36,669 nucleotides of DNA, taken from IMG/VR virus record IMGVR_UViG_3300020021_000029, positions 1-36,669 of that record; one strand, 5' to 3'. The notes below the pieces were generated by a model. That model saw only the letters and a program-made list of their open reading frames with translations. It was not told the origin of the DNA and searched no databases. This DNA is from a virus. The stretch's first letter is position 1; every line of letters starts with the position of its first letter. This document shows, one piece after another, positions 1 through 7,051 of this stretch. Both the position numbers and the translations under genes were made by a program.

Positions 1-1
1 A

Positions 2-535
2 GGCTTTCTCTATAATGACGCTAATTCATACTACACAGGCGGTACTAATGGCCCAACGGCGGTAGCTCCTATGGGCGCTCAAGCTACCAGCTTCTCAGTG
101 CGTGCTAATAGTGGTGGTAGTGGAAGTCCTAATGCAGCTGGTGGTAATGGGTTCAATTTAGGCGGCCAAAATCTTCCTGGATCTTTCTTCACTCGCTACA
201 GACAGGTACTCGGCACTGGTGGTGGTGGTGGTGGCGCTATTGGCTTTGCTGGTGGTACTGGCGGCGGATTTGTAGCTTTTGATAATACAACGGTCATTGT
301 TGCAGGTGCTGCTGCAGGCGCAGATGGCATAACTCCTCCAAGTAGTGGAGCTATCATTTCTGGTGGCTTTGGTGGTGGCGGTGGTAATGGCCAAATGGGT
401 ACGACTCCAGCTCAAGATGGTGGCACTGGCGGATTCCCTGGAGGCGGTGGCGGCGGTGGTGGACAAGGATCTACACTCGCTTCAGGTGCTGGTGGAGATG
501 GTGGAGACGGCTTCGTTATTGTTATTGAATGGTAA
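2..535 (+). CDS. Glycine-rich tail fibre, C-terminal part (5' end outside window)
   Basis: The reading frame is open from base 2 with no start codon, so this is the 3' part of a longer gene; the ATG at 71 is internal. The product is dominated by Gly, Ala and Ser with runs of glycine and ends in a short hydrophobic strand (GFVIVIEW). That is the pattern of glycine-rich distal domains of phage tail fibres, where polyglycine helices form the receptor-binding tip. The gene at the right end of the window stops in the same kind of sequence, so the two pieces probably belong to one fibre gene cut by the window boundary. A direct join is one base out of frame. Seen: composition and open frame. Inferred: the fibre role and the join. 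Confidence 0.75.
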   Translation, partial: GFLYNDANSYYTGGTNGPTAVAPMGAQATSFSVRANSGGSGSPNAAGGNGFNLGGQNLPGSFFTRYRQVLGTGGGGGGAIGFAGGTGGGFVAFDNTTVIVAGAAAGADGITPPSSGAIISGGFGGGGGNGQMGTTPAQDGGTGGFPGGGGGGGGQGSTLASGAGGDGGDGFVIVIEW

Positions 536-580
536 TTGAAGTAATGTGAGTGCAAGGTTTCATACCCTTCATTCCATTGT

Positions 581-616
581 CCCCTGGGGGTTAGTTATTT
601 TCCCCCGGGGGTTTTG
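581..616 (+). terminator. Rho-independent terminator after the fibre operon
   Basis: A 10-bp stem (581-590 with 602-611, one G-T pair) with an 11-nt loop is followed by TTTT. It lies 45 bases after the fibre stop codon and faces convergent minus-strand genes. The reverse strand lacks a T run, so it acts mainly on plus-strand transcripts. Confidence 0.85.
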
Positions 617-645
617 CTTTCAACCTGTGACAAAACGTCACGACC

Positions 646-876
646 TCATTGGTACTCTTGGAATATATCTAACACTTTCCTGATGAATCGTGGGCTCTTG
701 ATACATTTGGCTGATGCAACTTCAAGCACATAGCCGAATGGATGCCATGTAGGATGTTGATCATCTTCGTTTATTTGAATGTATGTCCCATCGATGCTTC
801 CCTCTATCTCCCATAGAGTTCCGCGTGGATGTTTGTCATAGCGTGTTGGCTTGGTATGCTTCACTACTCTTTCCAT
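646..876 (-). CDS. Hypothetical protein, 76 aa, downstream of Erf
   Basis: Small soluble protein with no motif I recognise. It has a good ribosome site (AGGGAG, 4-5 bases before ATG) and lies 40 bases downstream of the Erf gene on the same strand, so it is probably co-transcribed. It is rich in charged and aromatic residues and its C-terminus looks helical. It may be an accessory of the recombination module, but nothing in the sequence shows this. The convergent fibre terminator lies just beyond its stop. Confidence 0.6.
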   Translation of the reverse strand: MERVVKHTKPTRYDKHPRGTLWEIEGSIDGTYIQINEDDQHPTWHPFGYVLEVASAKCIKSPRFIRKVLDIFQEYQ

Positions 877-916
877 ATCGCTCCCTTGGCCTTTGTAGCT
901 TTACGCGTAATAGGCT

Positions 917-1678
917 TTATTTGTTCTCTAACGCAGCTCTTATCTTATTAATGTGTTTATGCACGGTGCTAAATTGATCACGAGGTAGATCAGCCAATGT
1001 CTGGATCTTGAAGGTAGTAAGTAAGTTTGCTGCTAGTTCATCATCAGGATGATTTTCTAATGCATCGTTAAGTATTTGATACTGATCTCTGCTTATAGTG
1101 ATATTTTGATGGGGATTTATTACGACTGGATCTTTTTTATTCTCTTCTTTTTTATATGGATAGATATCTTTGCGCACTTCTGCCATAACTGTTTCGCCAT
1201 CATCATCCTCAAGCTCATCTGCTACCCCTACAAGTGCTGCATAACTATAGCGCTTAAGATAACTTACATACTTGCCGAACTCTTGTATGTCTGGCTTTGG
1301 AGGCATTATTTTCAATCTACTTGCTACAAACTGACCGGATGCGTGCATGAGAATTGTGTAAAGATATTTCTGACCGTTCTCCCGTTCCATAATATTTTGA
1401 GCGACTGCTAAATTATTTTTAGAAAGGACTGGTCGTGAGGCTTTAATGATGTCACTGAATGAAGCGTAGTTACTTTTGAAAAAGGGATTTATGCTGCCCC
1501 GTGTTGCAATGGGCATGTCAGCCTGAGCCTTTGCCATAGCTGCAAACAGTTCGTTCTGCTCCGTTGATCTTAGAGGCATCTCTTCTGATAAGAGAGGCTC
1601 CTGGCGATTATTTTCTTTGAGCGAGGTTATTTCTTTAAGAATTTGTGATAATATAGCGCTTGTATCGTGAGTAATCAT
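917..1678 (-). CDS. erf: Erf-family single-strand DNA annealing protein
   Basis: 253 aa. The central part (about residues 45-165) matches the Erf superfamily. It has the block NPFFKSNYASFSDIIKASRP, which is the family's usual way of starting its core, then a hydrophobic segment with HASGQ, then GKYVSYLKRYSYAALVGV followed by the acidic stretch ADELEDDDGE. Erf proteins anneal complementary single strands during phage recombination and circularise terminally redundant genomes, as in P22. The N-terminal 40 residues and a Lys/Glu-rich linker near 165-185 are outside the core. The gene is transcribed divergently from the replication operon, with an extended -10 element about 40 bases upstream. Family assignment is confident; no exonuclease partner is seen nearby. 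Confidence 0.9.
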   Translation of the reverse strand: MITHDTSAILSQILKEITSLKENNRQEPLLSEEMPLRSTEQNELFAAMAKAQADMPIATRGSINPFFKSNYASFSDIIKASRPVLSKNNLAVAQNIMERENGQKYLYTILMHASGQFVASRLKIMPPKPDIQEFGKYVSYLKRYSYAALVGVADELEDDDGETVMAEVRKDIYPYKKEENKKDPVVINPHQNITISRDQYQILNDALENHPDDELAANLLTTFKIQTLADLPRDQFSTVHKHINKIRAALENK

Positions 1679-1713
1679 GATTATCCTATCTAGACATGTA
1701 ATGTACTTATGTT

Positions 1714-1724
1714 AGTATATCACA
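1714..1724 (-). promoter_or_regulatory. Extended -10 promoter of the erf operon
   Basis: On the minus strand this reads TGTGATATACT, a TGn-type extended -10 hexamer. Transcription would start near 1707 and leave a leader of about 30 bases before the erf ATG. Almost the same element (TGTGATATAGT) precedes the toxin gene at 15201. No good -35 is visible, as is usual for extended -10 promoters. Confidence 0.5.
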
Positions 1725-1737
1725 ACTAGATAGATTA

Positions 1738-1771
1738 GAAAATATTAAAGGGATGCTTTAGAGAGCATCCC
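1738..1771 (-). terminator. Rho-independent terminator (minus strand)
   Basis: An 8-bp perfect stem (1750-1757 with 1764-1771) with a 6-nt loop is followed on the minus strand by TTTAATATTTT. It sits immediately after the stop of the tentative small ORF at 1772-1960 and before the erf promoter, so it ends a short minus-strand transcript and insulates erf. Confidence 0.75.
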
Positions 1772-1960
1772 TCAATATTTAATTTTCACCAATGTTCCTC
1801 TACCAAGATGCTCATTGTGTGATATGTGATGAACCAAACTAACCAAGTCTTCTAGAACGAAAGGATAATTTAGCACGCAGTGTATGCACCCGAACTGATT
1901 CAACATTCTAGAAATGCGAAAGGCCCTGATATGTATGCGTTGTCTATAAGAGTCCTGCAA
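1772..1960 (-). CDS. Tentative small gene or vestigial ORF, 62 aa
   Basis: A 62-codon frame starting at TTG (1960) with no clear ribosome site. The same frame stays open further upstream to about 2036 without a better start. The product is His/Arg/Leu-rich and not recognised. The main argument for a real transcript is the strong terminator that begins at its stop codon and serves only this strand. It could equally be a decayed gene or the body of a small RNA. Confidence 0.25.
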   Translation of the reverse strand: MQDSYRQRIHIRAFRISRMLNQFGCIHCVLNYPFVLEDLVSLVHHISHNEHLGRGTLVKIKY

Positions 1961-2063
1961 GTAGTCCGGGCCAAACCCGTTTTCATGTAGTCCGCATATA
2001 GCGTGAGTAAATAGTAAATCATTTTTTAAAAAGAATCAATGATTGCGAAAAAAATAAAAGAGA
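1961..2063. promoter_or_regulatory. Divergent control region before the replication operon
   Basis: Non-coding DNA upstream of the plus-strand operon. It contains GTAGTCCG twice (1961-1968 and 1987-1994), a small CGGG/CCCG hairpin followed by TTTT near 1967-1981, and an A/T-rich stretch up to the start codon. I see no convincing -35/-10 pair for the plus strand. The paired octamers could be a regulator site, which is inference. Confidence 0.3.
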
Positions 2064-3287
2064 ATGATGAATAAAAAAGAAATATTGGAAGAAAATACAC
2101 GGAATTTGAGCGCTACAGAACTAAAAGTTTTAGAGGCGTTTACTTCTTATGCTGCTTCATATGGATCGGTGTACCCGTCCCAAGAAAAAATTGCTAAGAG
2201 AGTAGGTATATCAAGAGGCCATTGTAACAGAATCATTAAGAAGTTAAAGAGCAAAGGCTTCCTTGTCGTTACATACAGGCATCGTAACACGTGTGTCTAC
2301 GAATTGGCTAAAACTCTCTTTATAGACGGCATAAAACATATTCTCATGAAGTCAGTTCCCTCATTGAAATATATGCCAATATTTCTATCTATATCTATGC
2401 TATATAGCAACTATGTTACACCAGTTAATCTTACGGTCTTAAAAGGTATTACGGAAACCGTTATTAATAGAAGGCGGAATATGGAACCGTTTATTCCAAA
2501 AAGAGTTCGTGAGATAATTACTCTCAATCTGACATTGTCGGGCATGGTTAAACTTAGCGGCATGCCTTCAGAGGCTATAGACTACGCTGAGAAGCAGATG
2601 CAGTTTAGCAAGAACATCAATGACCCTTATGGTTGGTTCTTTAAGAACTGTATGGACTATTGCAAAAGAGAGGGATTGGTGATTGATTGGGTTCTTGTCG
2701 ATAGCCTCAAGAAGCAATTACGGATAGAAGAAACGGAAGAACGGACGGTCACGGAACGGATTCATAGAGAAAAATATCTCAAGAAGAATCATCCGGAGAA
2801 AGCCTTTAACGATAGCCAAATACCATCCAAGCATCCTGTTGAAGGAAAGAAAGAAGTTGTTACGCCAAGATCAGCTGTGACGCCACCTGATGTTATTGAA
2901 TCGAATAGGCGTAAAAAAGAAAGAGAAGAGATGAGCGAATTTGCGAAGAAAGAAGATAAAGTTTTTAGAGATGGCGTAGTGGAAATAAAACTGGGGTGTG
3001 GTTCAAAAGAAGAAAAACATCTAATGCAGCATCATCTTATGGGATTAACTACCGTAGATCCTATTGCTATAAAAATGATTGCTTGTGAGCCATCTTCCTG
3101 TCTCTTTTTAGTTTCTAAAGAACCGTCCGTCGACGTAGAGGATGATAAGCCGACAACTCAAACCCCAGAAGCTACCCGTACCGTTTTTCCAGAGACTTCT
3201 TCCGGTATGAAAACTATCCAGTCTATTATGTTTGGGCAGAATGGAGCAATGATTAAGCGATATACCGATGGCACTACGTCTGGATAA
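2064..3287 (+). CDS. Winged-helix replication-initiator-like protein
   Basis: 407 aa. Residues about 15-80 form a winged helix-turn-helix: LSATELKVLEAF, then YPSQEKIAKRVGISRGHCNR, then a basic helix and wing. This is the helix_turn_helix_36 type fold seen in phage and plasmid replication initiators and lambda O/DnaD-like proteins. The middle (about 165-225) has aromatic helices reminiscent of initiator C-terminal domains. The remaining ~180 residues are Lys/Glu-rich and then Pro/Thr-rich and look disordered. It is the first gene of the plus-strand operon opposite erf, which suits a replication role. Two ATGs occur in tandem (2064, 2067), preceded by a weak AAAAGAGA site. It could instead be a transcription regulator. 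Confidence 0.55.
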   Translation: MMNKKEILEENTRNLSATELKVLEAFTSYAASYGSVYPSQEKIAKRVGISRGHCNRIIKKLKSKGFLVVTYRHRNTCVYELAKTLFIDGIKHILMKSVPSLKYMPIFLSISMLYSNYVTPVNLTVLKGITETVINRRRNMEPFIPKRVREIITLNLTLSGMVKLSGMPSEAIDYAEKQMQFSKNINDPYGWFFKNCMDYCKREGLVIDWVLVDSLKKQLRIEETEERTVTERIHREKYLKKNHPEKAFNDSQIPSKHPVEGKKEVVTPRSAVTPPDVIESNRRKKEREEMSEFAKKEDKVFRDGVVEIKLGCGSKEEKHLMQHHLMGLTTVDPIAIKMIACEPSSCLFLVSKEPSVDVEDDKPTTQTPEATRTVFPETSSGMKTIQSIMFGQNGAMIKRYTDGTTSG

Positions 3288-3331
3288 TTGTATGATAAAA
3301 AGAAAGAGGACCTTAAACGGGAGTGATAAGC

Positions 3332-3688
3332 GTGACGTACACATATCGTATCCTTGGGGAACCGCTTGTTCATATACAAGGACAAGAGGGAAAACTTCGA
3401 TCTTGGACCACCTACAAACAAAATAAGACATACTATGAGATTACCGTAGAAGCGCAGCATGATGACCGTCCTAAACTTCAAGGGCCATTATCTGTCGAGA
3501 TCCATTTATATCAAAAAGAAGGATGGGGAAAAAATGATATTAGTTCATACTCACGGTTCGTTGAGCACATACTTGCAGACATTGTATACAACAACTATCA
3601 GAACATAACCGATCTTATATCCCATCGTATCCGTGTTAAAAAGGACCCTTGTACGATCATCTATGTAACCGAGATAGAGAAAGAATGA
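3332..3688 (+). CDS. RusA-fold-like protein lacking the usual acidic pair
   Basis: 118 aa from a GTG at 3332. GGGAG lies 8 bases upstream, whereas the GTG at 3323 overlaps that Shine-Dalgarno and is less likely. Order of elements: N-terminal strand YRILGEP, a central strand PLSVEIHLYQ, a helix with RFVEHILADIVY, and a final strand in KKDPCTIIYVTEIE. This follows RusA-type Holliday-junction resolvases (KPDxDN, helix, DD, then P-x-T-x-I/V-x-I). The positions where RusA has catalytic aspartates read KND and NNYQ here, so at least part of the active site appears lost. The neighbours (initiator before, terminase after) fit a recombination/packaging junction. Assignment is by pattern only. Its last bases overlap the next gene (ATGA). 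Confidence 0.45.
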   Translation: MTYTYRILGEPLVHIQGQEGKLRSWTTYKQNKTYYEITVEAQHDDRPKLQGPLSVEIHLYQKEGWGKNDISSYSRFVEHILADIVYNNYQNITDLISHRIRVKKDPCTIIYVTEIEKE

Positions 3689-4230
3689 AGAAATCCCCTC
3701 AACGTACTACAAATAGAAAGATTGCTAATAAAAAAGTTACTAAAGATATTGTGTCTGATAACAGAACTACTGATACCAGAAATGCCTTCTTGCAACTGGG
3801 GACTTGGAGAATAGTTCCTCTTACGAAACAATCCGCTGAACGACTCGCTATTACCCTTATGGACTGGTGTCTTCATGAGACTGAGCCACTATGCTTGGAT
3901 GAATTTCTAATTAAGCATAGATTGCATCGCAAGACATATTACAGTTGGGTAGACAAGTTTGAAGAGCTTGAGAGGGTCCATGGATTCGCTATGATGACAC
4001 TTGGTGCTCGTCGTGAAGTAGGAGGTCTCCGTAATGAATTGAATGCAGCTCTGGTCAAATTTACCCTCCCTCTTTATAACGAGGAACATAAGGCGCTTGT
4101 TGAATGGTATAACCAAGCTAAGGCTGACCAAGAGACTTTACTTGCAGCATCTAAAATAGTTGTTAACATGAGTAAGTTTCCGGAAAGTGACTTAGTACCT
4201 TATAAAGTGAAAGATGAAGATGGAAGATAA
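3685..4230 (+). CDS. terS: Small terminase subunit (putative)
   Basis: 181 aa. The start is placed at ATG 3685, overlapping the previous stop as ATGA, with AGAAAGA just before. A basic, disordered first ~35 residues are followed by helices with a helix-turn-helix-like segment LDEFLIKHRLHRKTYYSWVD, then GARREVGGLRNELN and an aromatic region ending in EWYNQAKADQ. That order (DNA-binding helix-turn-helix, then oligomerisation helices and a short acidic tail) and the position shortly before the large terminase fit a small terminase that recognises the packaging site. The final 25 codons are duplicated 471 bases downstream. Confidence 0.65.
   Translation: MKKSPQRTTNRKIANKKVTKDIVSDNRTTDTRNAFLQLGTWRIVPLTKQSAERLAITLMDWCLHETEPLCLDEFLIKHRLHRKTYYSWVDKFEELERVHGFAMMTLGARREVGGLRNELNAALVKFTLPLYNEEHKALVEWYNQAKADQETLLAASKIVVNMSKFPESDLVPYKVKDEDGR
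4153..4230 (+). repeat. 78-bp direct repeat, copy 1 (end of terS)
   Basis: The last 25 codons plus stop of the small terminase. A copy lies at 4624-4701 with about 66 of 78 bases identical. The encoded 25 residues differ at only two positions (Val/Ile, Val/Leu), so most changes are silent. Confidence 0.9.
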
Positions 4231-4630
4231 AGTAGCCATTAGAATGCAAGATAAAATAGTGTATTTAAAAACTTTACTTGTTGATATTGAATCAATGAAG
4301 GAATGTATACCTTCTGATGAGTCAATACAGTGTAGATATAAAATAGGATTTTTACTTGGCCGAGAGAATTCAGAAAAATGGGAAGAGGCTTATGCACATT
4401 TGATTCAGACAGTCAGAACAAATGCTGACAAATGCGCATGGTCATTAAGGCGATGCATTGAAAGAGGTTATGATACAGAGTCTGAACTTGATGAGGATAT
4501 AGAGGATGCGCAAGACTCAAAGAGATTATTTAGAAATGATATCATAGGATGCGCTAAGTTATTGGGTGTATATTGTGCTGATGAGAGACTCTCTAAGTTC
4601 GAATATTCAAGAAATATGCCGATAAAATAG
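4214..4630 (+). CDS. Hypothetical protein, 138 aa, inserted after terS
   Basis: Starts (MKMED) inside the end of terS in another frame and stops inside the second copy of the terS tail, so it sits exactly between the two repeat copies. It is a helical, acidic and Cys-containing protein. Charged helices around residues 10-60 are followed by W-S-L-R-R and ESELDEDIEDAQ. I recognise no nuclease or DNA-binding motif. The flanking duplication suggests it arrived as a cassette that re-created the terS end. It would be translated by coupling to terS. Function unknown. Confidence 0.6.
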   Translation: MKMEDKVAIRMQDKIVYLKTLLVDIESMKECIPSDESIQCRYKIGFLLGRENSEKWEEAYAHLIQTVRTNADKCAWSLRRCIERGYDTESELDEDIEDAQDSKRLFRNDIIGCAKLLGVYCADERLSKFEYSRNMPIK

Positions 4631-4701
4631 TTATTAACATGAGCAAGTTTCCTGAGAGCGACTTAGTCCCTTACAAGTTAAAGGATGAAGATGGAAGATA
4701 G
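4624..4701 (+). pseudogene. Detached duplicate of the terS 3' end (78-bp repeat, copy 2)
   Basis: This encodes the same 25-residue tail as terS but is not attached to a terS body; the preceding gene ends inside it in another frame. A 20-codon remnant from ATG 4639 has no ribosome site. In both copies a gene begins with MKMED at the same place in the repeat. This suggests that the original order was terS followed by the zinc-ribbon gene and that the 138-aa gene was added later. Confidence 0.75.
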
Positions 4702-4876
4702 ATCAATGAATATTAATGAATGGGATGGTTCATGCTTTCGTTGCTCTGCTCATAGAGATTATATACGAACAAATGAAGATGTAGATTATCTCTTTTGTAC
4801 CATTTGTTCTTTCACTGCTTCAGTTAAATTAGAAGATGATATAGCGATTATAGAAGAGATTACCGCGGGGGCATAG
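4685..4876 (+). CDS. Small zinc-ribbon protein, 63 aa
   Basis: Two CxxC pairs (CFRC near residue 17 and CTIC near 38) separated by about 18 residues form a probable zinc ribbon, followed by an acidic tail. It starts within the detached terS tail and ends immediately before the next ATG, so translation is coupled. Small zinc-ribbon proteins of this kind are common between phage packaging genes, often of unknown function. The alternative ATG two codons later is equally possible. Confidence 0.55.
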   Translation: MKMEDRSMNINEWDGSCFRCSAHRDYIRTNEDVDYLFCTICSFTASVKLEDDIAIIEEITAGA

Positions 4877-5059
4877 ATGTGTGCAAAGATGATTTGTGTT
4901 ACATGGAGTAGTGATAAGCTTTCATTTAAAGAAGAAAATGAAAGAAGCGAAAAGATGAGATTGAGGAGAGAGAAGAAGGAGCAAAAGTTATTGATAAAAG
5001 CTATAGCATTAGCCAGTTATTTAAATAAAGATTTCGAATCTATGCCAGAAGAAATATGA
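4877..5059 (+). CDS. Small basic helical protein, 60 aa
   Basis: The ATG follows the previous stop directly, and the gene overlaps the large terminase start by four bases (ATGA). The protein has a charged Lys/Arg/Glu-rich helix (about residues 20-45) and no known motif. Its tight coupling to the terminase genes supports expression; function unknown. Confidence 0.5.
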   Translation: MCAKMICVTWSSDKLSFKEENERSEKMRLRREKKEQKLLIKAIALASYLNKDFESMPEEI

Positions 5060-6417
5060 AGATAACGCCTGATATTCAAATCTATCTTGATAAGTTTGTA
5101 CCACGATCATATCAACTTCCTATCCTTGATGCGATTGAGAACAAGGGATATAAGCGAGTGCTCGCTATTTTACCTAGACGAGCAGGTAAAGATATTACTG
5201 CTTTTAATTTATGTATCAGAGCATGTTTGCAAAAGATCTGCGTTATCTATTACATCTTCCCCACCTATTCTCAAGGTAAGAAGATCCTATGGGATTCTAT
5301 AACATCGACTGGCGATCGCATCCTCGACTACATACCACCACAGGTTATAGAGTCTAAGAATTCACAGGAAATGAAGATACGATTTGTTAATGGTTCAGTA
5401 TTACAGATTGTAGGCTCTGACAACTTTGATAGCCTTCGAGGAACTAATCCTCAAGGTGTTGTCTTCTCTGAGTATGCCTACCAGGACCCTCGCGCCTATC
5501 CAACCATTCGACCAATTCTTACGGCCAATGAGGGATGGGCTTTATTCATTTCAACTCCTTATGGTAAGAACCATTTTTGGTCTCTCTATCAAATTGCTGA
5601 GCAATCTCCCGATTGGTTCTGTTATAAACTCACGGTAGAAGATACCCAACACATCTCGTTGTGGGAAATTGAGAAAGAGCGTGCCGAAGGTATCATGTCT
5701 GATGACCTCATACAGCAAGAATACTACACTTCGTTCACGATGGGTGTTGAAGGATCATATTACGCCAAGTACTTACAAAAGCTTCGTCTTGATGGACGAA
5801 TCAGTGATGTGCCATGGGAAAGCGCATTCAAAGTTCATACTGCTTGGGATATTGGGGTGCGTGACTCAACGACTATTATCTTCTTCCAGACAATCGGTCA
5901 GACGGTACGGATCATAGACTGTTACGAAAACTCGAAAGAAGGGCTTGAGCATTATGTGGCTGTGCTTGAAAAGAAGCCTTATTCATATGGAAAGCATATA
6001 GCGCCACATGATATAGCGGTTAAAGAATGGGGTTCTGGCATGACGCGTATAGAAAAGGCCAAACATCTGGGGGTAACCTTCACTCTGGCGCCAAATGTCT
6101 CCGTAGAGGACGGGATTGAGGCCGTTAGATCCACTATGAGCAAACTCTGGTTTGATGGAAAGAATGCCGCACCATTGCTCAAAGCTCTTGAGAACTATCG
6201 CCAGGAATATGATGCTAAACGTAAGGTATATAAATCCCACCCTCTTCATGATTTCTCCAGTCATTTTAGTGATGCTATGCGTTATCTCTGTATATCATTG
6301 CCTAAAACTCGTGATGGATTAAGTCCAGAGCAGTTGCAGCAGCGTTATCAGGATGCCGTCTATGGGCGCAATAGTAACATGCCATCGATATTTCGAGAAG
6401 ATCTCCCTCCATACTAA
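5056..6417 (+). CDS. terL: Large terminase subunit (ATPase and nuclease)
   Basis: 453 aa, normal length for the family. The ATPase domain has the Walker A-like loop RRAGKD (residues 41-46), a Walker B-like GVVFSEYAY with Glu139 as the likely catalytic carboxylate, and the coupling motif TPYGKN (167-172). The RNase H-like nuclease has Asp265 in WDIGVRDS, Asp319 in APHD, and Asp406 in HFSDAMRY. It packages DNA into the prohead through the portal and makes the cuts. It is the last part of the terS-terL cluster; a regulatory region and the RHH gene follow. All expected motifs are present and the frame is intact. Confidence 0.95.
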   Translation: MKITPDIQIYLDKFVPRSYQLPILDAIENKGYKRVLAILPRRAGKDITAFNLCIRACLQKICVIYYIFPTYSQGKKILWDSITSTGDRILDYIPPQVIESKNSQEMKIRFVNGSVLQIVGSDNFDSLRGTNPQGVVFSEYAYQDPRAYPTIRPILTANEGWALFISTPYGKNHFWSLYQIAEQSPDWFCYKLTVEDTQHISLWEIEKERAEGIMSDDLIQQEYYTSFTMGVEGSYYAKYLQKLRLDGRISDVPWESAFKVHTAWDIGVRDSTTIIFFQTIGQTVRIIDCYENSKEGLEHYVAVLEKKPYSYGKHIAPHDIAVKEWGSGMTRIEKAKHLGVTFTLAPNVSVEDGIEAVRSTMSKLWFDGKNAAPLLKALENYRQEYDAKRKVYKSHPLHDFSSHFSDAMRYLCISLPKTRDGLSPEQLQQRYQDAVYGRNSNMPSIFREDLPPY

Positions 6418-6424
6418 GAAGTGT

Positions 6425-6470
6425 ACATAGTGTAGGATACAAGCTATACTATTGATCTATGTATACTATG
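6425..6470 (+). promoter_or_regulatory. Promoter/operator before the RHH gene
   Basis: An imperfect inverted repeat (CATAGTGTA at its left side, TATACTATG at its right) includes two TATACT hexamers (about 6445-6450 and 6464-6469) and the 13-mer CTATGTATACTAT at 6457-6469. The same 13-mer lies in the toxin promoter at 15242-15254. Its position directly before an RHH regulator gene suggests autoregulation, which is inference. No good -35 is seen. Confidence 0.45.
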
Positions 6471-6482
6471 AGAGGAAGAATC

Positions 6483-6680
6483 ATGAAAGAAATTGAATAT
6501 ACGCATTTTACGATGCGCTTGAAAAGAACACAGTTAGATAAGCTTAAAGAGATAGCGCGATTAGAGACGGTAAAGAGGGGTGAAGTGATATCAGCGGCCC
6601 ATCTCATTCGTGAAGTAATTAAAAGGAAGTATCCTCAGGTATTCAATGAGGAAAAGGTAGAAGGTCAGACATCCCTATGA
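6483..6680 (+). CDS. Ribbon-helix-helix DNA-binding regulator
   Basis: 65 aa from ATG 6483, with AGGAAG 5 bases upstream; upstream in-frame ATGs at 6459 and 6468 lack a site and fall in the operator. It has the RHH order: a short N-terminal strand (YTHFTMRLK), helix A (RTQLDKLKEIARLE), then a turn and helix B ending AAHLIREVIKRKYPQ. This is the CopG/Arc type, which binds DNA as a dimer of dimers at short inverted repeats, such as the one just upstream. It is translationally coupled to the next ORF (ATGA). Confidence 0.65.
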   Translation: MKEIEYTHFTMRLKRTQLDKLKEIARLETVKRGEVISAAHLIREVIKRKYPQVFNEEKVEGQTSL

Positions 6681-6847
6681 ACAGCGTTGCAGGATTAATT
6701 GGTTGCTTTATATTAAGACTTGGATTTGAAGTTGCTGTTCAGCCACAAAGGAGCGCCTATGAGTTTACGTTCTATCGTGATGATTTTATCGCTTATTCTA
6801 CTTCTTCCTCTATCACAGAGAGCAATGAGTCCATCGAAGAGAGCTGA
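6677..6847 (+). CDS. Small coupled ORF, 56 aa, overlapping the next gene
   Basis: The ATG overlaps the RHH stop as ATGA. The frame runs 56 codons, with a hydrophobic start (GLIGCFILRLGFEVAV) followed by YEFTFYRDDFIAYSTSSS, which looks like a folded β-rich peptide, and an acidic tail. It overlaps the secreted-protein gene (from 6759) by 89 bases in another frame. Both frames look protein-like and the AAGG upstream is weak but acceptable. Function unknown. Confidence 0.4.
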   Translation: MNSVAGLIGCFILRLGFEVAVQPQRSAYEFTFYRDDFIAYSTSSSITESNESIEES

Positions 6848-7043
6848 TAGATCATTCACTATACCGAACTTTACAGAACGTGAAACAGTGCTGGCGCTTC
6901 TCGTTGTGTTTCATAAGCTAGACGCTAAACAGAAATCTATGTTTTTATTCTTGTTGGATAAGTGTTATAAGCATTTGCCTAAGGATTTGATGGAGCTTCG
7001 TGTAGAGTGTTCGGTTCATGATGATTATGACGTTCTTATCTAG
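6759..7043 (+). CDS. Small secreted protein with signal peptide, 94 aa
   Basis: The start at ATG 6759 has a strong AAAGGAG 6 bases upstream; the in-frame TTG at 6720 has no site. Residues 1-23 form a Sec signal peptide: Arg at 4, a hydrophobic core of Leu/Ile, and a cleavage region SQRAM. The mature ~70 residues are helical with TERETVLALLVVFHKLDAKQ and two cysteines. Together with the products at 10763 and 13546 it is one of three signal-peptide proteins in this genome whose signal ends in (A/S)-Met. Its function is not recognised; periplasmic or secreted location is inferred. Confidence 0.6.
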   Translation: MSLRSIVMILSLILLLPLSQRAMSPSKRADRSFTIPNFTERETVLALLVVFHKLDAKQKSMFLFLLDKCYKHLPKDLMELRVECSVHDDYDVLI

Positions 7044-7051
7044 GAGAGTAG

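Noticed and set aside
158-466. Long antisense frames inside the glycine-rich fibre sequence (also opposite 28300-36400)
   Set aside because: They mirror the simple Gly/Ala/Thr codon composition of the fibre genes, lack ribosome sites and have no protein-like features.
5056-6417. Ser-Glu instead of Asp-Glu in the large terminase Walker B region
   Set aside because: The SE(Y)A form is common in this terminase family as I know it, and all other motifs are intact, so it is not a defect.
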